NCBI RefSeq assembly: GCF_037975245.1
Contig: NC_092579.1
Location: forward strand, 17,557,678 to 17,621,677
DNA: 64,000 nt
DNA from: Apostichopus japonicus
Lineage: Eukaryota > Echinodermata > Holothuroidea > Aspidochirotida > Stichopodidae
Direction: 5' to 3'
A program made the position numbers and the translations under genes. Of the stretch, positions 10,626-39,032 are shown piece after piece (position 1 is the first letter of the stretch; the number at the start of each line of letters is the position of its first letter). The notes below the pieces were generated by a model. That model was not told the origin of the DNA. It did not search any database and was given only the letters and a program-made list of their open reading frames with translations.

Positions 10626-12152
10626 AAGCCTTCCTTCAAAATTTGAATATGTATATGAAACAGAAGCTAACAGCCACATACGTCTTAATTAGAGCATGCA
10701 TTAGCTATTTCAAATGAGAGGCTTGATTCTTCCATGCTACAGCATAGCTGTAAATGACAGTGTCTTTGAACAAAGTCACTTTGGGCAGAAACTGAATACA
10801 AAGCCAGACATAACAGACTAAAGTTTAAGTTTACTGTTCTGCTACATAGACCCCATTCTCTGTCCAGCTTTGTTTTATATCCAGGCAAGGGTTATCTGAT
10901 TATGATGATGTATTGCCTAGACAGTAAGTTTATACAGTACAAAATTCAGTCTTTACACTAGCAATAGGGCCACTTGGAATTGACGTGTGTCAGTTCTCAG
11001 AAGCTCAAATTGGAATTAACATATTCTAGAAGCTACAACTCGGAGAAACCAACACATGCAGCTCCCACGACAGTAGAATCTGACACATTCAGTCATTACA
11101 GGCTCAAAGAGAACTAACCTGTTTCTTTTCAAGTTAATCTTGTTTCTTCAATTAGCCTATGAATCTTAAAACCTTCAGTAAAAAACCTCTTCCAACTATT
11201 CCTTTACAGTAGGTCCGTTTACTTTACACTATTGTATTTGACAGTATGCCTCATGAATATGCATTTAATCCTAATCTTTACATCAGCAAGGGACTTTCAA
11301 ATGTTTGTAACTCTCCCCTAAAGCACTCTGTTATAACATAACATACCCATATTAACTCTAAAGACAGTGATTCCAGAAGGTACAACTGTAACAAAAAGCT
11401 TTCCAAAATGTATTCAAAGAAAGCAGACTTATTCCTCTTAATAACGCCCTTGTAGTAACAATGGTAAAAAAACAATGGCTTTACTATCAATTTGATGACT
11501 GGCAATATAAACACAATAAGACAAGATAATTCAACCCTTATTGATGCCCATCAAAACTTGTCTCCTCCAACAAATTCAAAATTCAAGCTTGAGAGAATTC
11601 ACAAAATCTGACGAGCAGCAGCGTTTATTTGAGAAAGAAAAGGAAGAAAGAAATTTAATTTCGTCCTATGTCGATGACGATTATTTGCATGCACGCTCTG
11701 AGATTTGGATACCACAAGTATGTTAGCCAGGCGTGAGCTTAACGACTTACCTATAAATCAATAACTTCGGCGTATCGATTTAAAAAATAGCACATCAATA
11801 CAGGACCAGGGGTACAGTGGTAATGGCCCTTTACCGTATTTTGGGGTAGGTAAACAAATATGAAACTGAAACGGTTAATGATCAAATGAAGAGAATAAAT
11901 AATTCAAGAGTAATAAATCCTCGTGTTGCTCGAAACCTCTCTGACTCTCTCCCTCTCTCTCACAAGCTATCGTGAAAGAGTAAGAGGATTCCCTTACACT
12001 ACGGTAGAGTCAGAAAGCAGCAGTTCAATGTGAGAGCAATTTCCGAAGGCAAAAAGTAACATCTTCATCCAATCTGAGGGAGGACGACTCCGACGAAGCT
12101 ATTGCAACCAGACAAACAGTTTGATCCAGCATCTATTGGTCGACCTTGCAGG

Positions 12153-29050
<16,898 letters not shown>

Positions 29051-31380
29051 CTGTGAGTATAAAAAGTGTTTTATGTTACATATTACACTCATTGAATTAA
29101 AATAATCAGATGGACAGTTGACCCATATTAATAGCTTTGCTGTATTTAATAGTTCATGTCTCAGAGTAAAGGAACCAGCTACTGTACTGTATGAGGTCTG
29201 AGAGTGGGACTAATGTGTTTCTGATACATAATTATTATAATATGTATCTCAGACTTCACTATCATGTCTATGACAATACTTTCCACTACTAGATAAGTAG
29301 TAAAATGAACAGGATGGCAAGAAGTTCCAGTTCGCAAGATACTGACGGTCCTGACATTTCACCAGTTCAATCTCGAAACAGTGAAGCAAGAGTTGCAGTT
29401 CTGAGAGACATGTAAAGAACTCAACATTTACTGCAAATATCTCTGCATGTAATTGGCCATTTTAAGACAATAATATCTTGACTTATACCTGCTACTGGCA
29501 ACCACACATTATAAATCATGTGCAGTTCTACCCCTGCAGCTACAGACTTTCAAAAACTCCATAGGGCATGTGACCAATTTTCCTTATTTTATTTCTAGTA
29601 AGCTTCTACAAGAATGTACTTGTAATGTTCCAATAGAGGTATTGAGGCTGTAGGCTAATGCTACTGATGTTCAACTTGTCAATGATGTAAACATAAAACA
29701 TTTTGTTAATAATGACAATTTTCTGTGAGTCATTGGCTCATACAGGCTGTTCAGACAAATCTGAAACTTTTTTCCATGGCCTAGCTTAAAACAAATTGTA
29801 GCCTAACTAGTGCTAAGACTTGAAGTCACAGACAGTAATGTCAATAGGCCTAACACAACATCAACAGTGAAAGCAACAAATGTCGGGAGATCTGGGATGC
29901 TATGGAAATAAGCAACAATAACTTCTACTTAAGTTGGTTTTATATCCAGCTTGTTCATAACTAAAAGTAACACCTTTAAGTAGAACATATTTCTGGTGGA
30001 GACATTTCACTTTGCAAAGTGAATGTAGGAATAAACTGTTTCAGAATGAAGATATCACAAAAATGGACACAAATTGGGTAATTTTGAGCAAAATCTAACA
30101 CCAGAACTTATTTCATTAGAGAATTTACCATGTATCAAACATCAAGAGGAACAATATTTATATATTTATTTTGTGCAGCATGTTGCTCAATAGTTTTACA
30201 ATTGGCAACATTTTTAGAAATATGCATACATTTAGCACTAATGTTATATGGGCGTCCAGGAATTTCCCGATCAAGCATGACGATATAAATTGTGGTGTTT
30301 CTACAACTGCCAAATTACCTAGTTTAACTATACTTGTGTATTTCTTCCATCACAACAATAACGTTTTCTCATCTGTTTCTAAAAAATGAGATACTTCTGA
30401 TACATTTTGGTACTACCTTTATTTTTTTTTTTGTGCACACTTGAAAAATAAATGTCAGTAGGAATAATGCGAAAAAATCTGTTTTCATATTTCAGGTTCC
30501 TCTGAGATGCCATGCAGAAATTATCAAAATTTCATATTCATATGTTGGTTAGATGGGAGCAATTGCAGAACACCCTGCAACTCACATACAGGGGTATCTG
30601 AGAATGACAATACATTCTCTACTACAGGGACTTCCAGTCATAATCTGTGAGATTTAAGAGTTGGCAGATATTCTGCAATCAAGCAGTTAGATGTTACCGG
30701 ACATACATCTATTGCTCCATTGATACAATGAATTATGGGTTTTGTTTCACCCTTAGTTTTAATGCTATTGTCCAGGAACTCCTGACTGTTAAACTTTTTA
30801 AGTTCTCCTAAAATTGACCCCTGGTTTTCAACCTTTGCATAATTAGGTAGCTTCGCATTCCTTTCTTTACATAAACAAACCTTAATGCATCATAATAAAA
30901 TTCGACATTTTTCTTACTTCTTTATAAGTAGGGTTTAATTTGTACTTTTATATGACCTTCGCCTTTGTAAAAAGTAAGTAACTAACATAGTAACATGTTC
31001 ATACTGCGAGTAGTGTAAGGCCTAACCACCTGGGCAGATACAATAGTATGTTAGGATGTCTACATTGCCTGCTTCCGAAGTTATTACCAACCCAGTTTCA
31101 AGATTTAAGAAAACAATGAAATTATGAGATAAACAGCATTTGCACGTAGACAACAGCACCTGACAGTAGATGTCACTCTATAAATTCATCCAAAAATCGA
31201 CGAAGATAATTTGTGCTCATGGAGGAAGATTCCTTTCATTTGTCGGTCTTATCTTTCACTGGGCAAGAGAACGTCGTTAAATTTAGATAATTTGTCAAAG
31301 GTCAAGTTTGCTTATCTAGCAGAGTACATAAAATTACAATATGGTCACGTAGAACTTTGTAGTTGGTTTTCGCGTTCCTG
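29051..31380. other. First intron/5' region of Miro
   Basis: The acceptor at 29051 implies an upstream non-coding exon of Miro, but I could not fix its position; plausible minus-strand donors are weak. The sequence is A+T-rich with no coding signal. Confidence 0.4.
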
Positions 31381-31480
31381 ACGACAAAAACATGTAATGG
31401 CATTTTAAACTACGTTCTCCACAATTTTAAGTAAATATTCGCTTTTCGAAGTTTCTAAGGTAAGAATTACGACACTCGTC
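31260..31480. promoter_or_regulatory. Probable bidirectional promoter of Miro and the WD40 gene
   Basis: The two genes diverge with about 4.1 kb between start codons. A clean plus-strand donor (CTAAG|GTAAGA, exon end 31459) suggests the WD40 gene's untranslated first exon ends here. Sequence on either side is richer in CpG than the surroundings (ACGTCG, CGACG, TCGCG, TTCGCG). No TATA box stands out. This rests on layout, not on transcript evidence. Confidence 0.4.
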
Positions 31481-33127
31481 TTCGCAAAGTTCAATGATCG
31501 TTAGTGTTTTGAATCAAACCATAATATGGTTGGTTGGTAGCCCTAACTCAGTCTGTTGTACAGTACCCTGTGTGCATGGTACGACTACGAGTACTACGTG
31601 CACTGTAGAGTGGTAGCAATTTGACGAATGAAAATGGTCCTACGAGTAAGATAAGCCTGGCCCGAAGCTAGGCCTACTGTGCAGGACCAGGATACGTAAA
31701 GCCAGAACACAGACGCGAATGGTCAATTTCGATTTTCGTCAAAATCGCAGTGAATGAAGAAGTTGACCACTGCTTTAACAAAGTATTCTAACACAGCTAT
31801 TTGTGGCTTTGTCAACTAGCTGTCCCCACCCCCTCCCTTCCCCCACCATGGCTGTAAGATACAATCCAAAGATATTCAGGATAAGTCCTCTTTCTGAGTC
31901 TAAGTTCTTACAACATTGTTCTTACAAATGGCTATGAGTATGAGATAACAAACAGACCTAGCTGAAAATTTCAACTGTTGAGGGCTTCACCTTTTTGACC
32001 CCTACCAGGCATATCTCAGATACATTACGAAGAAATGTATTAATCTTTCTACATGAAATATCATTTTGTGCTTCAAAATCCTTACAACTACAAGGGAACA
32101 AGAAATGTCTGAAACAACTGCAGTTTCTGGTGGCTTCTTCCCATGAACCACATCCAAGGCTGTGAGAAATTTGTTCTCTCAAAAGTGGTTGCCACATGCA
32201 CTGCTTTGATTCCCTCCTCACTGCATGGTCACATTTAATTCCCTAGTATTTTGAGAAATTAAACCCTCCTTGTCATTGCAGTCGGTCTCAACAAGCTCGT
32301 TGCGCTCAAAATCAATTTACACCCCCTAAATGTTATATGTATGCTCCTGAGCATTGTATCTGGACCATTTTGTTGTTGTTGTGATGTGTAATTTCATTTT
32401 ATGAGTCTATCCAGCTGATCTTGTCCAATAGCATTATAAGTTTTTATGTTTGTAATACTAAAAGAACTAGGCATATAAACATTTGAAATGGTTCATAGGC
32501 TGAGTTCCATAAATAAACACATTTGTGCTTGGTTCTCTTTGCAGAGACCACAGTGATGAATTGTTACTCAAGAGGTCATTGCAAAAGACCAAATGTAGAT
32601 ACTCTTCCTTTGGGAAAATGAGTACTTAATGATTCCATCTAATTCTAAAACTTTGAAGCTCAGACACTTATTCAGAGTTAAAGGCTATTGTTGATCACAT
32701 ACCAAAAGCTCATCTTAAACGTTCAAAACTTTCATTTTATGCATTTGTTTTATAATCACAACGTACACATATATACAGTAGCCTATGTCAAATTTATGTA
32801 AAGATGCATACCTGTTGTACAAACAGTGCAAGTAGAAGGGATATAAGCAGCTCTCCCTGTGTTACATACATGTATAAACTAGAGGGGAATTTTTTTTTAA
32901 TCATAAATGCTATGAAAAAAACAAACAGCAATGCTAAGTAACTTGTATGAACACTATGCTGAGACTACTAGAACGTATCAACTGCCAGAGAGTATGGAAT
33001 TTGTTTTACCCTTTGTGTACTGTGGCTGTGAGACCGTTCCCACATTGTCAAGTACTGGCAAGATGTTTGAGGACAATATTTAAAGTGTGTCTGGTAGCCT
33101 TAACATGTTCTCTTCATTCCTCCAAAG
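31460..33127 (+). other. Putative first intron of the WD40 gene
   Basis: It runs between the putative donor at 31460 and a likely acceptor (CCTCCAAAG, ending 33127). It is mostly A+T-rich without an accepted exon. An 87-codon minus frame at 31958-32221 is cysteine-rich but matches nothing I know and has no splice or promoter support. Confidence 0.4.
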
Positions 33128-33141
33128 AGTCATCAGTCATC

Positions 33142-33342
33142 ATGGCAAGAAGACGATTAGAGGCTGCGATTAGAGTCGGAAAAGAAATTGACCACCAACA
33201 AACCACAGAAAATGACCTTTTCAAGGGTATCAAGATGTTGGGCATGGCTTCCATGGAGGAGAAGATGATGGGAGTGTACAGTCTACAGTTTTCAATGGAA
33301 GGGGATCAGTTGGCTGTCGGATGTGGAAATGGCAGTATCATT
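33142..33342 (+). CDS. WD40 gene exon 1 (coding)
   Basis: 67 codons from ATG 33142, ending GNGSII at ATT|GTAAGT. It contains the charged N-terminus and the first blade strands. Confidence 0.88.
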
Positions 33343-36300
33343 GTAAGTGCCAGCAGTTTGTTGCATTACTGACTGTTGCAGCCAGGGCATTTAAAAAAAA
33401 AAATTTAATGCTAGTCAGATTGAACAAGACAACCAATTTCTGTTTCGGACAACTGAAATCAGCTTTGGAGGTCGTCCGGCAGACGACTAATTGTTCACAG
33501 CAAATTCAGATTACATATTCTGGACATAGAGGAAGCAAAATCAACAAAAACTAAAAGTCAATAGAAAAGTAACAAGATAATTCAGGACAGCTGGAGAAAG
33601 CATGTTGTAGCTGTATAAAATTGACCCTATTCTTGTTCTGGTGACATGTTCTAAAATAATTGTTCTTGTCATCACTAATTGTAAAACTTAAATTTATTAA
33701 TGAATTCATCAATATACAGTTTCTTGTTTGTGCCATATATTCTGGTAGATGTAGCTTATGAAATGCAAAATGAAAAAAAAAACAGTTGATTGGATGATTA
33801 CAATTTTCCCCAAAACCAAACATAAAAACTCCTTGTTTTGGACAGAAAATTTTGTCCCTTGAAAAAAAAAACCAGCATTTACTTCTAAATTAAACACTGA
33901 TATTAAACTGCATTTCCACAGCAGATTTTCAGGTCTGTCTTCATTTATTTCACAAAATGGACATTGGCTGTATCATAAGTTTTACCCATTAGAAACAGAA
34001 GCATATTTGTAGCAGTCATTCTTTAAAAATCGGAATTGAAAGTATTGTAATTTGGCATGTGAAACGATACACCTCGCCATGCTGAAGAGTAAAATCAAAG
34101 TTTCTCGTTGGACTTGGATTCTATATATCTGAATACTGTAGTCTAGAAAACAAACCATTAAAATAGAAGCAGATCAAGACATCATAGAAAATTAATGATA
34201 CTTTAATGTGTGCTTATCTTCTTTAATTTGATTATAGTTACTAAACAGTAGAACTGGAGCTGTGCTAAAAAACCTTCATCAAGGCAGTATGGCAGAACTA
34301 CCGGTGCTTTCTCTCGCATACCATCCCTCCAAGCCTTCCACCCTCCTCTCAGCTGGCTCAAACGGTTGTATCTCTCTCTGGGATTTAGTCTCCTCTCGGG
34401 AAGTCGATACAGTCATCGGTAAATATAACAGGTTTCCTTCTCTTAATTTTCTTTCGTGCTTGTTTGCTTTTGATTTACCTCAAGGAGCTTAATTAAAGTC
34501 AACTTTGAGTCTATATATGTTCATACATCTGTGAAGAAGATATTTTAATTTAAAAAAGTTTTGCTTAATTTACTGTAATTGGCTTTTTATATTTTTCTTC
34601 TCTGTTTTCTTTTATGTACTTCCAGAGGCTCACAATGAAATCAACGGTTTGGATTTTTGTTTGGATGGAGGTACATACGCTACTGCAGGGAAAGATTTAA
34701 ATGTGAGATTGTACTGTGCAGAGACAAATAAGGTAACTCTCTCAATTTATTGTACCAATGCAAAGTTAAAAGTTTTTCTTGCTCATGGGGGGCTTTCCTG
34801 TTCAATCATCTATTGTTTATGACTTAACACACATTGACTTAACTCACAACATCTCTTTGTGTTGATTTCAATGACTTGCGTTACTATAACCAAGCTTAAT
34901 GAGAGGGGAGTCATGAAGGGCTACAGCCTGGGTTTCTGGTGTCAATTTTGTGGCCAGGGAAAATATGGAGGGAGAGTGTGAAGGAGGGGCCTGGTGAATG
35001 ATTGTCCCCCCAGACCTGCCCTATCCTAGCTCCTAATATGCCTCTTACATATCAATAGAAATATGTTTTACTATGCAGCTTGGCTATTTCAAGTTGTAAT
35101 TTTAGATAAGGATGAAAAAGTCCCAACAGTTTCGAAATTTGATCTTGTGGGCTTTGTATGTGATTAATACAGTTGCTGCTTTTGTTTTGTGATACTTCCT
35201 ATGAGTATTTATATCAGTCTCCTAACATCTCTAGCAATTGGTGGAACCTAACTGTCCGATTGACAGAAAGATACTTTGATCATCCATTTTGCTTTTACTC
35301 TTTCCAGCTCTTGAAGGTTTATGAAGGGAGCAATTCTCTCCTTCTAGATAAGGAAGAGTTGTCAGAGTTTGGTCACGGGATGAGAATATTTGCCCTTCGA
35401 TTTCATCCAGATGAAAACAACATATTTGTGACGGGAGGTTGGGATAACCAGTTAAAGGTTTGTTTACTACATTAAGACTTATTATGTATGATCTTTCATT
35501 CAGGAGAAATCCATGGTTCTATTCCCATCTTGGCCAAATGATCTTAAAAGTCATAAATCATCCAAGTAAACTAAAGTTGTAGATTGGATAGCTATGCATG
35601 CTCCGAGTGGCTGCTTGAAAAGAAACAGAATCAGAAAGCGAAGTCACTTCTTCTCTTTTGAAAATATTAATTGACGTAACTCACATAAAAAAATACCAAC
35701 AGTACACAGAATTGGATGAATGTTTTTTTGTTGTTAATAGATTTGGGACAGCAGAACAGCATCTGGTGTACAGAGAAGCATTCCTGGTCCACACATCTGT
35801 GGGAGTGGTCTAGATATCAAGGTATTTATATATATTTCTTACATATTACTTTACTACTCACGTACCTGTCTCCTCACCGCAACTGCACTATCGACCTCCA
35901 TGTCTACAGCACTTGAGCACAATTACCTCCCCATTCTATAATGATAGTCGTGGTTGTGGATATAATGATAACCATGATTGGGTGTTGTGTCCCAGGTAAA
36001 ATTCAACCATGCGGATGATTTAACCATCTGGTTCATTCTTACATAATACAGAATGGGAAGATTCTGACTGCATCATGGGTGAACCAGGATGCGTTGCAGC
36101 TCTGGGATCTCGGAACCGGCCGGCTGGAGACGGTGATACCCATGGAATGTGATGATCAGACAGGAGAATATCTGTACTGTGCACAGTTCTGTGACGGTCA
36201 TACAGTATTAGCCGGAGGTAGTGGCACCAACAACGTACAAGCTGTCAATTTTAAAAATTACAAGGTAACTTGTGAGTCAAACTAAAGCTTATGTGATCCT

Positions 36301-37000
36301 TGTCACTGCTTTGGGTCACTTGATGACATGAGACTCTTGTATTCTTAGATGCCACCTCTACTGAGCTTCAGAGATATGTTGTAATCAAAGTGGCTGTACC
36401 AGACAGTAGTCCTGAAGGGACAAATGAGTTATTGCCTTATTATAATATGACACATTGGCAATTTGATACTTGTTTTAAAGATGTCATATTAGTTGTAACT
36501 TGACAAGTCCCAAACGTCCTGTTTTGGAAGTGTCAAAATCTCTACACCAGAGAAATATATGTGACAATTTAGCAACAATTTAGAGATGTGAATTTCTACA
36601 CTAAGTAGAAATACATCATAATAGATAAGCATTATTATGTTACCAGATGAATTACATTAATTTCATGATAATGAAAGCAATTGTTATAGAATGTTTAGTA
36701 GACTGTAATATTAGTACACAAAAACATATCCCTTTTTTCTTTTCTTTTTTATGATTTTTTTAATGCTTGCAGTGCTACATTTGAATACATTACACATGTA
36801 TTTTACAAGAAATAACTGTATTTCTCTCTCTCTCCCCCCCCCCTTCCCCTCTCTGTCTGTCTCCTTCTCATGCTCTGTAGAATCTGGGCTCTGTATCTCT
36901 AAGCCAGAAGTCTGTGCAAGCTCTGGATAGTACAGACGGTGGACGTTTATTTGCGGTCGGTGGAATTGGAGGACAAGTAAAGATTGGAAGCTTGCAGTAA
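33142..37000 (+). CDS. WD40-repeat propeller protein, complete 7-exon gene
   Basis: Coding exons: 33142-33342, 34238-34418, 34626-34732, 35308-35457, 35741-35821, 36052-36264, 36881-37000. All introns are GT-AG and phases agree. The total of 1053 nt gives 350 residues. After a charged N-terminal helix-like segment (MARRRLEAAIRVGKEIDHQQ) come WD40-like blades with VYSLQFSMEGDQLAVGCGNG, SAGSNGCISLWDL (W115), TAGKDLNVRLY, VTGGWDNQLKIWD (W215), ALQLWDLGTG (W258) and a last strand LFAVGGIGGQVKIGSLQ. The length suits one seven-bladed propeller. WD40 proteins are scaffolds for protein complexes; partners cannot be read here. I do not recognise an orthologue by name. The start is chosen because the frame upstream of 33128 precedes a likely acceptor and is low in similarity. 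Confidence 0.9.
34238..34418 (+). CDS. WD40 gene exon 2 (coding)
   Basis: After TTATAG it encodes LLNSRTGAVLKNLHQGSM through CISLWDLVSSREVDTVI. It carries the first clear WD dipeptide and ends in phase 1. Confidence 0.92.
34626..34732 (+). CDS. WD40 gene exon 3 (coding)
   Basis: It encodes EAHNEINGLDFCLDGG and TAGKDLNVRLYCAETNK, a blade with the H...D...LY pattern of a WD repeat that lacks the final WD. Confidence 0.92.
35308..35457 (+). CDS. WD40 gene exon 4 (coding)
   Basis: It encodes LLKVYEGSNSLLLDKEELSE, then GHGMRIFALRFHPDENN and VTGGWDNQLK. The GH dipeptide that opens a WD repeat is present. Confidence 0.92.
35741..35821 (+). CDS. WD40 gene exon 5 (coding)
   Basis: 27 codons starting IWDSRTASGVQRSIPGPHIC and ending GLDIK. 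The intron splits LK|IWD exactly at the end of a blade. Confidence 0.92.
36052..36264 (+). CDS. WD40 gene exon 6 (coding)
   Basis: 71 codons: NGKILTASWVNQDALQLWDL, then YCAQFCDGHTVLAGGSGTNN and FKNYK. Two blade segments. Confidence 0.92.
36881..37000 (+). CDS. WD40 gene terminal exon
   Basis: After a long pyrimidine tract (TCTC and C-run, about 36820-36870) and CTGTAG it encodes NLGSVSLSQKSVQALDSTDG to KIGSLQ and TAA (36998-37000). Confidence 0.92.
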   Translation, partial: NLGSVSLSQKSVQALDSTDGGRLFAVGGIGGQVKIGSLQ

Positions 37001-37023
37001 CCTGAGGCCAAAGAGATGAAAAC

Positions 37024-37032
37024 ATGGTAAGT
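37024..37032 (+). promoter_or_regulatory. Strong splice donor in the WD40 3'UTR
   Basis: ATG|GTAAGT starts 27 nt after the stop codon. If used, the junction lies 26 nt from the stop, inside the roughly 50-nt limit below which nonsense-mediated decay is not expected. The LINE copy would then be spliced out as part of a 3'UTR intron. Confidence 0.45.
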
Positions 37033-37065
37033 AGGATACTTAGGCTGGTCTACTTTTAACCAAGA

Positions 37066-38211
37066 ATGATATATGTGTCTATATATGTATATAGAGTCAA
37101 CCAATTGATTGATGCCAGTAAGATGGAGTTTTACAGGTCCTTTCTTGCAAATTCTGACAAAAAGGATGTTTTTAAAACTGTAAACTCCTTGCTCAACAAA
37201 AACCGTAGATTTCTTCCTCAATCCGATTCACCTCAACTACTGGCAAATGACTTTGCCACATTCTTCAAGGACAAGGTTGATAAAATCCGTAATGCTCTTG
37301 ATGAGCAGCTGCCTGGCAATGATAAGGCTACCAATGAGATCAATGAACAGCCTACCGACTTGGAAATGTTTAATGAATTTGAACAGATTTCAGAGGAGGA
37401 TGTACGGAAATTAGTGAAGGGGTTTGCAAGTAAATCATGCACCCTTGACACCATTCCCACATGGCTACTAAAACACAATCTAGACATCATGTTGCCTGCA
37501 CTTACCTCAATCATAAATGCATCTCTCTCATCCGGCATTTTCCCAAATTCTCTTGGTCAAGCCATAATATCGCCAATTTTGAAAAAACCTTCCTTGGATC
37601 ACAATGCTTTAAGTAGTTATCGTCCTGTATCAAATATCAGATTTGTGGCAAAGCTCATTGAAAAAGCTGTTGCCACACAGTTGAAACAACACATGTCTCT
37701 GCACAATCTCGACGAGCCGTACCAGTCTGCATATAAGACACATAACAGTACTGAGACAGCACTCTTGAGGGTTAAAGATGATGTACTTAAGGCGATGGAC
37801 AAGTCTCATGTTGTTTTTCTGGTGTTATTGGACTTGTCCGCCGCCTTTGACACTATAGACCATGATGTACTGCTTAAGAGAATGAATACAGAGTTGGGAA
37901 TATCAGGGATTGCCCTCCAATGGTTCAAATCCTACCTGTCTGATAGACAAAGCCATGTTTCCATTGGCAACAACTACTCTGATCCTGTTGATTTAGAGTA
38001 TGGACTGCCACAAGGTTCTATCCTTGGTCCCTTAAAGTTTGTAATCTACACACTCCCTCTTGGTAAAATCATTCGTCGTCATGCCTTAGACTTTCATCTC
38101 TATGCAGATGACACACAGTTGTACTGTTCTTTGACCCAAAAATACCAGGTGCACGGCAGCATGCTATTGAGAAGCTTCAACTGTGTATTGCTGAAATCCA
38201 AGAGTGGATGA
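37066..38211 (+). pseudogene. LINE reverse transcriptase, N-terminal portion
   Basis: An open frame of 381 codons carries RT fingers and palm through the YADD catalytic box, then leaves the true frame just after QLYCSL and ends about 20 codons later. Motif A and the two catalytic aspartates of YADD are intact. The first ATG lies in flanking sequence, so this is a truncated relic and not a gene with its own start. Confidence 0.88.
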
Positions 38212-39032
38212 CTTGCAACAAGTTAAAATTAAATGAGAGCAAAACTGAGTTCATTGTGCTTGGATCACCCTATTTTCTTCAGAAACTGCCACCTGTGTTA
38301 CTGAAAATCGGTGATGCACATATTGAACCAACACAGTCGGTTCGGAACTTGGGCATAATGTTTGATGCAAATATGACTATGACTAAACAAATATCTAGCC
38401 TCTGTCAATCAACACATTTCCAGTTAAGAAACATCCGGAGAATTAAGAGATATCTTGATAAAGAAACTCTCCATCATGTCGTCAGGGCTTTAGTCATCTC
38501 TCGTCTCGACTATGGAAATCTTCTTCTTTTTGGTGCTACGGAACATGAATTGGACAGAGTTCAAAGATTGCAGAACAATGCTGCCCGGTTGGTATGTTCC
38601 ATATCCAAGAGAGATCACATTACTCCAACACTTAAAGAACTCCACTGGCTGCCAATAAGGGAAAGGATTCAGTTTAAACTCTGTCTTTTTGTCTTTAAAT
38701 CCATGAACAATACTGCACCTGTTTATTTATCCAATCTACTGTCACCATATACTCCTCAAAGAACTCTCCGCTCTACTCATGACATAACCCGCTTGAATGT
38801 TCCTAGAACGAACAAGGTCTTGGGTCAGAAATCGTTCAGTGTAGCCGGTCCACAGTCATGGAACAATCTCCCTCGTACTGTAAGAGAAACTGACAATATC
38901 TCTCAATTTCGTAGTAATCTTATGACTCACCTATTTCCATGCTAATTTGTGTCTGTGTCACAAGTGCTATGATCTAGATGGAATAGCGCTATATAAATAT
39001 TAATTGTTATGTTATGTTATGTTATGTTATGT
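37090..39032 (+). mobile_element. CR1/L2-like LINE, 5'-truncated, one frameshift
   Basis: The coding part holds a pre-RT linker (LLANDFATFFKDKVDKIRNAL), a reverse transcriptase and a C-terminal tail. RT motifs are LLDLSAAFDTIDHD (motif A, about 37825), GLPQGSILGPL (motif B, about 38002) and LYADDTQLY (motif C, YADD at 38101-38112). Near 38125-38145 the frame shifts by one base; the second frame continues through ELHWLPIRERIQFK and SWNNLPRTVRETDNISQF to a stop at 38943-38945. The 3' end has TAGCGCTATATAAATATTAA followed by about five TTATG repeats (39005-39032). No endonuclease domain is present, so the copy is 5'-truncated and immobile. It lies in the same sense as the WD40 gene. Confidence 0.92.
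38208..38945 (+). pseudogene. LINE reverse transcriptase, C-terminal portion
   Basis: This is the continuation of the RT protein in another frame: WMTCNKLKLNESKTEFIVLG (thumb start), NIRRIKRYL, RALVISRLDYGNLLLFG, RLQNNAARLV, LHWLPIRERI and the WNNLP ending. These are standard CR1/L2/Crack-type C-terminal motifs. The homologous frame is readable upstream to about 38125. Confidence 0.88.

Larger units (their letters stand above)
6803..12152. other. Gene-poor interval downstream of Miro
   Basis: No exon is supported. Landmarks are a G-run at about 7253-7267, G-rich sequence at 7440-7500, C-runs at about 7568 and 8199, and a hAT-like terminus at 9179. A tandem duplication lies at 10325-10625, and the Miro 3'UTR presumably occupies the right edge below 12153. 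I did not identify a secure polyadenylation site. The short open frames here look random in composition. Confidence 0.4.

Noticed and set aside
31958-32221. Cys-rich 87-codon minus-strand frame in the WD40 intron
   Set aside because: No recognisable cysteine spacing, no splice sites and no family resemblance.
36711-37221. Minus-strand frames of 104 and 117 codons
   Set aside because: They are antisense shadows of the WD40 terminal exon and the start of the LINE.
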